DNA from: a virus
Virus record (IMG/VR): IMGVR_UViG_3300025151_000335
Span: 1 to 22,456 of that record
Direction: 5' to 3' (one strand)
DNA length: 22,456 bases
Of this stretch, positions 7,001 through 14,912 are shown one piece after another (position 1 is the stretch's first letter; each line of letters opens with the position of its first letter). A program made the translations under genes and the position numbers. The notes beneath the pieces are model-generated. The model saw only the letters and a program-made list of their open reading frames with translations, was not told where the DNA came from and searched no databases.

Positions 7001-10000
7001 AAGCCTTCTAGCCAAGTATTAAACCGCTGTTCACTTTTGATTTCATTGACTGCTCGTTTGTATGCAACCTCTGTTGCTTTTTTCTCTGACATAGACTTGC
7101 GCAAATGTCGATACTCACGCTCATATCTTGAGTTAACCAAGCTAAACTTGACTTTGACCTGCTCATCAAATGCAGACACCAACAATCTATTCAACACCAC
7201 AGTGCCGTCTTTGTCTTGCTTCATAAAATGTTCAATGTCATTTATAATTTGATCGAAAGCCGTACTACGCAAGTTGTTGACACGGTATTGTAAATCTAGG
7301 TAAGGCTTAGGCGTCTTGCTTATTTTGGGGTCTTTGATCTTAACGGATGACAAGTACGCACGGTTGGTCACAACTTCTTGACCGGCTTGAAGCATTTGTT
7401 GTCTTGTCTTTAAAACTATTGAAGGATTAAATACACTGACTATACCTTCAAAAGCACCTCGAGCATCTTGTCGCACCATGTTTGCATATTCAATTGCTTT
7501 GGTCCTTGCTCGAGCCTGTGCCACACTGTTGCTGCGCATTTCAGCAGCCTCAATGTACCCTGTCTGCGTCATCAATATGGGCTGTCTTGATTCAGCCACC
7601 GCAGTATCCCATGCGTGTCCTAAGACTGCCTGCTCATAAATACGGTACTCATCTGCAGTCAACTTTTGCAGCAAGTTGTTGTCTAGCTTAGACACAATCT
7701 TCTGAAGACCCTGTGATGAACGCACTTCATCCAAACCAATGCCAGCTACAAACGCATCAATCATGTCATCGCTGTCTGCAATCAATCGACCTGCTTGGTC
7801 TTTTTGAGTCAGTCTGGTTACAATGTTTGCCACCTTTTCTTGGTTCGCTCGAGACCAGTGCCCAATGTTGATTATTCGGTTGCCCCCAACTAATATCTGA
7901 TTGACAGGAAGCCTTGCAAACAACTCATCTTTAACTTGATCCCGCAGCGTTCTGTACATTGCTTCTTGCAATACCTCTGGATCATCTGCCAGTATTCTAT
8001 AAAAGTCATCTGGTACTGCGTCTGGATTGTTTGTTCTGTAGCTTTCAAGCAGTTTGCCTCTATACTTGCCATGCTTTACACCGGCACGCATTAAATTACT
8101 GCGAAACGCTGAACCATACAATGACGCCTTTGGAATGACGCCACCCTGTCGCAACACACGCACATCGTTGGCTATTTCATCAGATACTGCCAATGCGCCC
8201 GCAAATGGGTTGTCTTTCTGTCTTGATGCTGTGTGCCACTTGTTGTAGCCTTCATCCATAACTGTGCGCACAAATGGGCTTGTGCCTCTATTTATAGACC
8301 TGTTCTCTAATCGATGTAGCTGTAGTTCAGTCAGATTGTCAGCAACTTCTCGAGCTGCTGTGTCTTGCATGCTGCGTATTGATGCCTTCTTAATACTGCT
8401 TTGGTAGCCACCCTGCAATCCTTCATCTACCAACATGTTCAGTTCATTTCTATAAGCACGCTTAGCACCCATAGATTTTAAACTATTTAATCCATCTAGC
8501 AGTGCTTCAGTTTCGCTAAATCGTTCAAGTCGAACCAAGGCTTTTTGTATTTCATCACTTGACTTAGTCAAACCTCTAAGAACTTTAGCTTGTGTTGCTG
8601 AAGATGGACCAGTTGTTTGTAATAAAAAATCTGCTACTTCGTATGCTGGTCTTGTTGCACCTTTAACACCTAACCGCAAAATTCTTGCGGGTGCACGAAC
8701 AAAATAACCGGCTGCATCTATTGGCATAAGCATATCAGTAACAAATGCACCAACACCTGCGGCTGTATCCGCAAGATACAATGGTGCGATTGATGCATAC
8801 TCAAACGGCGACAATGTACCACTGGCAATCTTGTCTTGATAATACTTTATGTCCATATTCAAGTTAGGTGCAGCCTTTTTTACCTCGAATACAGTGACAC
8901 CTTCGGCAACACCTGCTGCCATTGAATTTAAAGTTGTTGACGCATTGGCCCATGCACGGTCTGATTGCACAGGTTGAAACATACTAATTGATGGCAAAAA
9001 TTCATTGTATGCTTGTATAGCACTCAGTTGATTTATCTTGTAGCTAAAATCTGTAGGGTTAACTGGATTGCCTTCTTCATCAATCGTATATGTCAAAGCA
9101 TCTGCCACAACAGCGGTTGCGGCTGATGGTAATACACCAACCATACGCAAAGTATAGCTCATTGGACTTTCAACTAAAATGTCTTGATTTTCATATGCTT
9201 GAACAACAGGATCTAAAGGGCTATCTATTTTTCCAGATCTTAAATCTTTAATACTTTCTATTACATCTACATTAGGTACATCTCCTCCTGCAATAGTCCG
9301 TATTGTTTGTAATGGTGTAAAATATTCTTCTACTTTTCCATCATATGTTGGTAATTTAGTACGGTCAGTTTTTACTTGACCAGTCTGTGGATCTCGTTTG
9401 CCAAGTACTTGTGGTTGCATAGCTAGAAGCATACTTTCATTAAAAGTCATTCCACGCACTCGACCCGTTTCTGGATCACGCATGGTGCCTGCTGCAAAAT
9501 CAACCTGTTCTACAGGATCCCTAATCTGTGCCAATAGTGACTGTTGTCCTGATGGATCTAATACAATACGGTCTTGTGTGCGCTGTACAGCCTGTTCAGC
9601 CTCTGCTCGTGCTTCCTCTTCAGGCTTACCTTGCTTAAGTGCATCCACATACACCTTATCGTATATGCGGGTATTCAACATCAACTCTGCTTCCGGCGTC
9701 ATAAACCGTGCTGACATAAGATCACGGCTTTGCATTGGTAGAGGCGATGCTGTTAAATCAGCCATAATTGCTTGAGTTTCTTGCACTTGTTGATTGAGAA
9801 ATGCTCTTTCAGCCTCTAGCTGTGCTACCCGACCATCGTCTACCATTGGTGGCAACTGTGCCTGCATTATCTGCTCATCAATCAATCTGATTTGGTCTCT
9901 CAATGCAGTCTGTTGATCTTTGATGTTAGAGATCTGCTGACCACGCAACTCACGGGCAAGGCCGCCACGCAACATGCTATCTAAGGATTGAAAAGGCGTC

Positions 10001-10194
10001 AGGTCAACAGCCCGTCCTTGGCCTGCATTGGCAACTGCCAACTGTGCTTCTATGATCGCATTGCGTATGTATGGCTTGTCTTCATCAGGCGTTTCCTGTG
10101 CATTCAATATAGTTTGCAACTGCAATATATTGCCTTGCACTGCATTGATGTCAGACAATACATCTGCATTAAGTTGACCTTGTGGTTGGCTCAT
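4078..10194 (-). CDS. Giant internal virion (DNA ejection) protein, T7 gp16 position
   Basis: A 2038-aa protein, the largest gene here; T7 gp16 has 1318 aa. Residues about 10-150 are Gln/Glu/Leu-rich and predicted coiled coil. Apolar, Ala/Gly-rich segments at about 348-370, 470-498 and 1808-1832 could insert in a membrane. A segment at about 1680-1750 (RLRRAVFAEALYDGLT, AATRSREALLDYGKAR, then an aromatic FWSFQW stretch) resembles a pattern I associate with the C-terminal helical regions of large phage polyvalent or ejection proteins. I see no lytic transglycosylase, peptidase or RNA polymerase motif. As third of a 202-655-2038 aa trio it fits the ejection complex that carries DNA across the cell envelope. 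GAGGCAATTAA precedes the ATG, which abuts the previous stop. Confidence 0.75.
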   Translation of the reverse strand: MSQPQGQLNADVLSDINAVQGNILQLQTILNAQETPDEDKPYIRNAIIEAQLAVANAGQGRAVDLTPFQSLDSMLRGGLARELRGQQISNIKDQQTALRDQIRLIDEQIMQAQLPPMVDDGRVAQLEAERAFLNQQVQETQAIMADLTASPLPMQSRDLMSARFMTPEAELMLNTRIYDKVYVDALKQGKPEEEARAEAEQAVQRTQDRIVLDPSGQQSLLAQIRDPVEQVDFAAGTMRDPETGRVRGMTFNESMLLAMQPQVLGKRDPQTGQVKTDRTKLPTYDGKVEEYFTPLQTIRTIAGGDVPNVDVIESIKDLRSGKIDSPLDPVVQAYENQDILVESPMSYTLRMVGVLPSAATAVVADALTYTIDEEGNPVNPTDFSYKINQLSAIQAYNEFLPSISMFQPVQSDRAWANASTTLNSMAAGVAEGVTVFEVKKAAPNLNMDIKYYQDKIASGTLSPFEYASIAPLYLADTAAGVGAFVTDMLMPIDAAGYFVRAPARILRLGVKGATRPAYEVADFLLQTTGPSSATQAKVLRGLTKSSDEIQKALVRLERFSETEALLDGLNSLKSMGAKRAYRNELNMLVDEGLQGGYQSSIKKASIRSMQDTAAREVADNLTELQLHRLENRSINRGTSPFVRTVMDEGYNKWHTASRQKDNPFAGALAVSDEIANDVRVLRQGGVIPKASLYGSAFRSNLMRAGVKHGKYRGKLLESYRTNNPDAVPDDFYRILADDPEVLQEAMYRTLRDQVKDELFARLPVNQILVGGNRIINIGHWSRANQEKVANIVTRLTQKDQAGRLIADSDDMIDAFVAGIGLDEVRSSQGLQKIVSKLDNNLLQKLTADEYRIYEQAVLGHAWDTAVAESRQPILMTQTGYIEAAEMRSNSVAQARARTKAIEYANMVRQDARGAFEGIVSVFNPSIVLKTRQQMLQAGQEVVTNRAYLSSVKIKDPKISKTPKPYLDLQYRVNNLRSTAFDQIINDIEHFMKQDKDGTVVLNRLLVSAFDEQVKVKFSLVNSRYEREYRHLRKSMSEKKATEVAYKRAVNEIKSEQRFNTWLEGFDVEDLVEEDIVGYRIDDVVVPKAEAIETTLYNAVVQEQLFVILSRFFDNIWFVPQTRQMKTGQFVRYLREAAAEADGLSTALLQKTAAKIVEDNPALKSTQLRASKVGGDTDLAWTEGITLLTLSLRGEVVMKAGIDELLMLYPSMYMDLVLTPIQKLQKSISPRRVTSTTIKMMFETEKHPLFYALNNFELQESFRLARGGEKFANQPANLQAAKMNFEEQLRKIYPERTDEFYEDVFRASRQLVDTIGKSAEKVLMMSSRDLGRISTSMIDGMVKAKVANKGPSRNLTKIVNKGSYGQAYQQFTYDLHALLEAAGFNFKAQPKYSRAGIAGIFGLNGAYTGNLADLRLFTDDMSQLVAGTAPLVYVEKEIDNMLRSYGVTIGPATTDNFAAEIIGMYRPYLSVLPSEGVALFMGQEMFKEFENLKALARGDDWTDIIQNYRMYTENYAKGRKEIYQQNRSYMLGNMFDILNRISNTGLLGGMGAPNTRYLGVNLISAPLLMSTELGINNTLRSLSWLHADHKFVRGNWAPDEVMMVTRNGQTITYGQYADLVSSENIATTFSAAQFQKTSMSELMRELALTSEFQTAAKSQQFVRWYLDPSKRTRYTMWSHYTDMRLRRAVFAEALYDGLTPQQAATRSREALLDYGKARNSSMEKIAGSTVAFWSFQWMSFKGVVGALWRGKGDVLRILRAQEGYAKQQESYYVGDTREHARIFRYVTNKGLERNEMAVGFYNPAYESMGILIDGMAYAAAISASIAYEDADISSGELTSQFAQALIDRQPLMPLTNILFGLAGQYQGKGKLNPYQGTRFVPPHYVALMEKQPPLYGREFKYIFNVEQVAPREGDPTYKGQAYKFGDDIAEKVFYSLDSLLFVTGLQRRFMDTLKLQYASDVDIMNLGIDKMQYDRGYYSAIQDLYRQTGMANPMQLQMSAALSYELGLMSMTRDDTPEAMFIRAELKRQKQKEAILSPK

Positions 10195-12162
10195 TTAATT
10201 GCCTCTATTGCGTGCTAATCTTCGTGCAAATTGTCTAGTAGCAAAATCTGACATTACATTGTTTTGATCCATTCCAAGATCGCCATATTCTAGATTTTCA
10301 AACTGACTTGCCGTCAAAGGATTTTCAATAACAGTATTGCCAGCCAATTGATCTAAAGGTCCAAAAAATTGTTGTTGATTTAATAATGCATCAAACTGTG
10401 AGGACTCTAATGGTTTAGGTGGCGATTGTACAGGCTGTGCAGCGGGCGGTTCTACTCGACTTCTAAATAAGCGATCAAGTAATCTTGGTTTTTCTTCCGG
10501 AGGTTGAACCTCTGTCTGTGGCGTTTCTACTGCTTGTTGCACAGCAGCCTCTTGCTGAACATCCTGTGTTTCAACTGGTGCTTCAGTGGATGCATTCTTA
10601 TTCATAAATAAAGCCGCATAGTAAGCCCGTGCTTCATCTTGGTCTTCTTTTGAACGCAACCCTTCTGCCGTCTGCTGTACCAACTCATCAGCCGTTAACA
10701 TCTGGTTTTGACTGGCTTCAAACAACTGTGTGGCAAACTTTTGTGCACGGCCCTTTGGTGTAAACGATGGGTCACTTTGCATATCATCAAACAGTGCTCC
10801 AGCAGTTGTGCCATATCGCTGCATGACCTGTTCGCCTTTGGTCAAACTGTTGTACCAGTTCCTATAGTTTTCACTGTCTCTAAGATTGGCCTGAATAGAT
10901 CGATCAGTCTGCTGTATCTTTGAGCCCACCTCAGGCACATAAATACCCTTTCTGATGTCTTTGCGCTGCTCCTTGGTGTACATACGCATCGGGCGTGGTG
11001 TCGTAGCCAAATAGCGTTGTGCTGCAATCCGCTCCAAGTCAGGTGCTTCTTGTCTGTCAAAGGCATCTAACTGTGATCTAGTTTGTGCTGCCTTCTGTCG
11101 TTGACGCAATACTGATGTTGTAACAAACGGTACAAATTCTTCTGGAACCAATGCAGGGTTTTCATCATTAAACTTCTTGGCCTCATTAAAGTCTTCCGCT
11201 ATTTTTTCAACAGTCGTATTATTCTTTTCAGCAATCTCTTCTAGCATTTGTGGTGACACATTAAAATCAGTCACTTCAAGCGCACGAAAATAGTCTTTCA
11301 ATGCAGGGTTTTTATAAAACAATCGCTCTGCTTTTTTGATTGTTTTTGAATCACCACCAAGATCTTTACGAGCATCTTCTATGTCATCATATAAGTCTTT
11401 TAAAGTATCAATGGCTTCAGATGTAGATGTCCCGTAGTCTGGCAATTGACCTAGCTTTATGGCTTTGCGTTCTGCTAAATATTCAGGAGTAAAATCGGCT
11501 GGATTTACACCAGATAACTGATTTATTTTATAGTTAATGCCTGCTTCAAATGTTTTTGGATCAAATCCCTTTGATGCTAATGCACTCATCAATTGATCTC
11601 GTATACCAGCTATAACAACAGCTTTTTCATCAACATCGCCTTCAGCTATTTGTCTTAATTCGTTTGCAGCAGCATCTAAAATAGTACCAATACTAGCTGC
11701 AACATTTTCTTGACTTGTTGCTTCATTAACACCTAGCAAACCTCGATATATTAAACTACTGGTTTTACCACTTGAAGGATAGCTGTCATAATTAAACAAA
11801 TCTTCTACAGCAGCAATCGCATCAGCCTCTGCTTCTGCAACATCAGTGCCTCTTTTCTTGGCTGCTTTTTCAATTTGAGCAATAATCGACTGAGTTTTTA
11901 CTTGAGCCATAAAGTATTGAGACAACACACCGGCCGACGGCTTGCCTTCTTTGATTGCTTTTTGTCTTTGTTCAAGTGCTAATTTAAGAAACTTATTTGA
12001 TTCAGTTTCGTACTTCATTGCATATTGTAATAGCTTTGCTTTTTGCTCTTCCTCCGCAATGCCTAGTCTTCTTAATCTCTCAGCCTCTTGGTTGTAGATT
12101 TCCATCATTATTGGACCATATCCAACCTGACCAATAGTGCCGTAAAATTGACCTTGTTTCAT
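10195..12162 (-). CDS. Internal virion protein, T7 gp15 position
   Basis: A 655-aa, almost wholly helical, charged protein. Residues 20-130 are rich in Glu, Lys, Ala and Leu, with coiled-coil character. Residues about 535-605 are Pro/Gln/Glu-rich and probably flexible (ETPQTEVQPPEEKPRLLD). The C-terminus is basic (RRLARNRGN). No enzyme motif is visible. Size and place, between a gp14-like small protein and a giant protein, match T7 gp15 (747 aa), part of the periplasmic ejection tube. Residues 211-217 (YKINQLS) recur in the giant protein at 385-391 with different codons. GGAGGAGTTTTAG precedes the ATG, directly after the stop of the 202-aa gene. Direct homology is not shown, only role by order. 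Confidence 0.7.
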   Translation of the reverse strand: MKQGQFYGTIGQVGYGPIMMEIYNQEAERLRRLGIAEEEQKAKLLQYAMKYETESNKFLKLALEQRQKAIKEGKPSAGVLSQYFMAQVKTQSIIAQIEKAAKKRGTDVAEAEADAIAAVEDLFNYDSYPSSGKTSSLIYRGLLGVNEATSQENVAASIGTILDAAANELRQIAEGDVDEKAVVIAGIRDQLMSALASKGFDPKTFEAGINYKINQLSGVNPADFTPEYLAERKAIKLGQLPDYGTSTSEAIDTLKDLYDDIEDARKDLGGDSKTIKKAERLFYKNPALKDYFRALEVTDFNVSPQMLEEIAEKNNTTVEKIAEDFNEAKKFNDENPALVPEEFVPFVTTSVLRQRQKAAQTRSQLDAFDRQEAPDLERIAAQRYLATTPRPMRMYTKEQRKDIRKGIYVPEVGSKIQQTDRSIQANLRDSENYRNWYNSLTKGEQVMQRYGTTAGALFDDMQSDPSFTPKGRAQKFATQLFEASQNQMLTADELVQQTAEGLRSKEDQDEARAYYAALFMNKNASTEAPVETQDVQQEAAVQQAVETPQTEVQPPEEKPRLLDRLFRSRVEPPAAQPVQSPPKPLESSQFDALLNQQQFFGPLDQLAGNTVIENPLTASQFENLEYGDLGMDQNNVMSDFATRQFARRLARNRGN

Positions 12163-12771
12163 CTAAAACTCCTCCAAAAAGCCCGGATATACATAGTTAG
12201 GTGGCGGTTGATTTTTTGCCATTTCTTCCAATATTCTTAGTTTGTCTTCATCAAATTGTATTTGTCGATCCGTTGCTAGTTTCTGTTGATACGCTTGTGC
12301 ACCCAGTTCAGCACCTGATGCAAGGGCCTCAGCACCGCCTGTAAGCATCATTTGACGGCGTCTACGGCGTTGTGCCTCTAGCTGTGCTATCTCAGCCTCA
12401 TCACGGGCTATGGCTGCTTCTTGTTGCTGTTGAAGCATTTGCTGTGCTGCCAGCCTGCCCTGCTGTCTCACTTGGTCCTCAATCAACATTTGACGGTATG
12501 CTGCACCCTGCCCTAAGTCTTGTCCTGCCATCTGTGCAGCACGCTGTGAAGCAGCCTCACGCTCAATGGTCTGCAATGGCTGCATAATCTGTCGTTGTGC
12601 CCGCTGACGCTCTTGAGGCGTCATACCTAAACGACCCATGGCTTCTTGTCTTTCAAGTTGTCGAAGGCGTTCTCTATCGTCTCTATTAAACTCTTGCGCA
12701 CCTGCTGCAATATTGCCACCAACTCTGGCAGCAGTTCCAATCCCTAATAATGCTAGTGTTACTGGATCCAT
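12163..12771 (-). CDS. Small internal virion protein, T7 gp14 position
   Basis: A 202-aa protein. Residues 4-26 are an apolar Gly/Ala-rich helix (TLALLGIGTAARVGGNIAAG) able to associate with membrane. A long Gln/Arg/Glu/Ala-rich coiled coil follows, residues about 30-140. A second Gly/Ala-rich stretch lies at about 143-160, and the end is Pro-rich (QPPPNYVYPGF). T7 gp14 is 196 aa and forms the outer-membrane part of the ejection channel. The matching length, apolar helix and gene order make this the likely equivalent. GAGGAAGAT precedes the ATG. Confidence 0.7.
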   Translation of the reverse strand: MDPVTLALLGIGTAARVGGNIAAGAQEFNRDDRERLRQLERQEAMGRLGMTPQERQRAQRQIMQPLQTIEREAASQRAAQMAGQDLGQGAAYRQMLIEDQVRQQGRLAAQQMLQQQQEAAIARDEAEIAQLEAQRRRRRQMMLTGGAEALASGAELGAQAYQQKLATDRQIQFDEDKLRILEEMAKNQPPPNYVYPGFLEEF

Positions 12772-12778
12772 ATCTTCC

Positions 12779-13423
12779 TCAAATGAAAAACGCTTCTAGT
12801 GAAAATCCCCAAGCCGTATGATACGCATTGGCTTGACTGGCAGTGCACAATCCAATGTTCAATGTGCCAGCAGACTGTGCTTCATTTGCATAAAAGCCAC
12901 TGGTATTGAAACCACCAGACACTTGGTTCAACGCTATAACATTGCTCTCAATAACCGATAATGTGCTAATGGTCTGGTTTATGTTGTTAGGTTCGCCTGT
13001 ATACACAGAAATGTAAGTCTCACCTTTTACTGGATTGACCGCATCATACTTGCTGTAGCTGTTCATCCACCATTGAAACAAATAGCTACATGGACGCACA
13101 AACTTTATTTGAAAGCTAGTCTTTGGTATGACTTGTCGAAATGTGGTTGCCGTGACCTTAGAGTTCCACCGTGTACTAAACTGCAAACTAAGATTAACGC
13201 CACCATTGTTTTGACCACCGTATATACCAGACACATGCGTGCTGACATTGCGAATAGGGTCAAACTCTGGAGCCATAATGTGGTTAGGGTCTACAAACTG
13301 TGTTGCTTGTATTGCACTGGTCTCAATCTTGTGTGCATATACCTTTACACCATCCAAGTTTGCAACGACTGTATCTCTGTCTATTTTACTGCCAGAAGAT
13401 AATGATGTAAAGGTGTAAGCCAT
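12779..13423 (-). CDS. Beta-rich tail protein of unknown role
   Basis: A 214-aa protein with strands rich in Thr, Ser, Asn, Val and aromatic residues (VVANLDGVKVYAHKIE, VNLSLQFSTRW, TYISVYTG, WGFSLEAFFI). No membrane segment, signal or enzyme motif. The C-terminus is aromatic and apolar, as in subunits that pack into an assembly. It is third of three similar-looking genes between the nozzle and the ejection proteins. The start overlaps the previous stop (CTGATG) behind AAAGGACAGACTG. A tail-fibre, spike or collar role is an inference. Confidence 0.6.
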   Translation of the reverse strand: MAYTFTSLSSGSKIDRDTVVANLDGVKVYAHKIETSAIQATQFVDPNHIMAPEFDPIRNVSTHVSGIYGGQNNGGVNLSLQFSTRWNSKVTATTFRQVIPKTSFQIKFVRPCSYLFQWWMNSYSKYDAVNPVKGETYISVYTGEPNNINQTISTLSVIESNVIALNQVSGGFNTSGFYANEAQSAGTLNIGLCTASQANAYHTAWGFSLEAFFI

Positions 13424-14295
13424 CAGTCTGTCCTTTGTATAATCGCAGAGATTTGCATGTTGTAAACATCTATTGTGTCAGAACTTTCAACATACGAAGT
13501 ATTAGTTGTATACTCTAAATAATTTCGTCGTGCAGTACCACCTGAGTTTTGTTCCCAGACGCCACGGTAAACACCACCAACTACAATACGCAATCCATAG
13601 ATTGTTACATTTGAACCTGTGTTCTTGTAGTAGTATGTACCATTTACATTGTTCTTGTCATAAGTACGCACTGTTTCTGAACCACCATCATGCGTAAAGT
13701 AAAAGTGCGGAACTATTGCTGTTGAGGCAATACCATTGGTCGAAGACAACACCACATCTGTTGGCTCAGCATATCGACCACCAGTAATCTGATTGCTCCA
13801 GTCACCTTGATTGGGTACTTCAGTCCAGTTGGTAAGGGTTGCATCTGTAATGTCCCATTGCAGCCAAAAAGCCCAACAGGCATTTGATTGGTTTGTGGCG
13901 TTGCTTGTACTTACAGTTGTTGTAGTTTCACATCTGCCACTATAGTAGACACGCAACATATCATTAGTGCTAAGAGTAACTCCAACATCTAACTTAGTAT
14001 AAGCACCACCACTGTCTAAAAGAGGTGTTCCAGTTCTATTTACAACATAAGATCTATTCGTAGTTAAGTCATTATTAGTACCAACATCACCATATTTTAA
14101 AGTAACAAGTTGTATTCCTGACTTGCCGTTTAAAGTTTCACTTTCCATCTGTGCCAAATCCACAGATTGGTCTCTAATGTTGGATGCATCAATTTGTGCC
14201 GTGGTTGCATCGGCAATGTCCTGAAACTTATCGTTGATGTCGGTTGTCGATAATGTATCGCCGCCTTTAAAACTGGAGTTTGTTATTGTGCTCAT
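13423..14295 (-). CDS. Putative tail fibre or appendage protein
   Basis: A 290-aa protein. The N-terminal block (residues about 5-60) has FKGGDTLSTTDINDKFQDI followed by helical DATTAQIDASNIRD and a loop reading NGKSGIQ. That layout, an FN-like start with regularly spaced Asp/Asn, is common in phage tail-fibre attachment ends. The rest is beta-rich with many Thr, Asn, Tyr and Trp. The start is set at the ATG at 14295, which overlaps the stop of the 206-aa gene (ATGA) and has GAGG 5 nt upstream. A GTG two codons earlier has no usable ribosome binding site. Receptor binding is an inference. Confidence 0.6.
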   Translation of the reverse strand: MSTITNSSFKGGDTLSTTDINDKFQDIADATTAQIDASNIRDQSVDLAQMESETLNGKSGIQLVTLKYGDVGTNNDLTTNRSYVVNRTGTPLLDSGGAYTKLDVGVTLSTNDMLRVYYSGRCETTTTVSTSNATNQSNACWAFWLQWDITDATLTNWTEVPNQGDWSNQITGGRYAEPTDVVLSSTNGIASTAIVPHFYFTHDGGSETVRTYDKNNVNGTYYYKNTGSNVTIYGLRIVVGGVYRGVWEQNSGGTARRNYLEYTTNTSYVESSDTIDVYNMQISAIIQRTD

Positions 14296-14912
14296 CGCCA
14301 CCTCACCACGGTAAATAGCTGAACACCAAACATGTGCATGATTGGGTCACTGTCGCTGTACCCACCGTTTGCACCTGTCATACGCCAATCAACCGTAATC
14401 TCATTTGTGCCCTTTGTAACAGGCACATCGCCACATATCCGAAAACTTATAAACGGTTGAACAAAGTAACCAGCCCCAACAATCGGCACACCATTTAAGT
14501 TCAATCGTATTTTTAACTTGTTTGGGCTTACATCTTGTGCTTCATACTGATTAATGTACAGACTGCCTTTCAGTTCAACATGCAAAAACCCTTCATGACA
14601 ATCAGACAATGATTGAGATATGGTTGTTGATGCCCAACCACCTTGGTACTCTGAAAACTGCACGCATCCAAAGTAACTATACGACGAGCCACTGGGTTGA
14701 CTAACAAAGCTAGTATTGGCGGTCAGTGCTGTAGTTGCTGCTGTCAACAGTGCATTGTCTTTAAGATGTGTGCGATTGCACCAGTCATCATTCAATGCAG
14801 TACGGTCTAAGCCACCATTAAATGTGCCTTTGTGCGTATCGTATTCGTCATTGAACTGCTGTGCTTGAACCAGCGCATTGCTCTGGGGAAAGCCTTGTGT
14901 CCATTCTTTCAT
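14292..14912 (-). CDS. Putative tail fibre or appendage protein
   Basis: A 206-aa protein. The N-terminal segment QFNDEYDTHKGTFNGGLDRT and the following LNDDWCNRTHLKDNAL match a pattern common at the attachment end of fibre-like proteins in short-tailed phages: an asparagine-rich repeat with a GGLD turn. From about residue 65 on it is beta-rich, with an ending (PIMHMFGVQLFTVVRW) typical of a packed apolar core. It follows the nozzle-like gene with an ATGA overlap; TAGGAGG lies 9 nt before the ATG. No enzyme motif is seen. It probably attaches to the tail. Confidence 0.6.
   Translation of the reverse strand: MKEWTQGFPQSNALVQAQQFNDEYDTHKGTFNGGLDRTALNDDWCNRTHLKDNALLTAATTALTANTSFVSQPSGSSYSYFGCVQFSEYQGGWASTTISQSLSDCHEGFLHVELKGSLYINQYEAQDVSPNKLKIRLNLNGVPIVGAGYFVQPFISFRICGDVPVTKGTNEITVDWRMTGANGGYSDSDPIMHMFGVQLFTVVRWR

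Noticed and set aside
4078-10194. Lytic transglycosylase or peptidase domain in the giant protein
   Set aside because: I looked for the Glu-Ser/Gly SLT motif and for Cys/His or metal-peptidase motifs and saw none.
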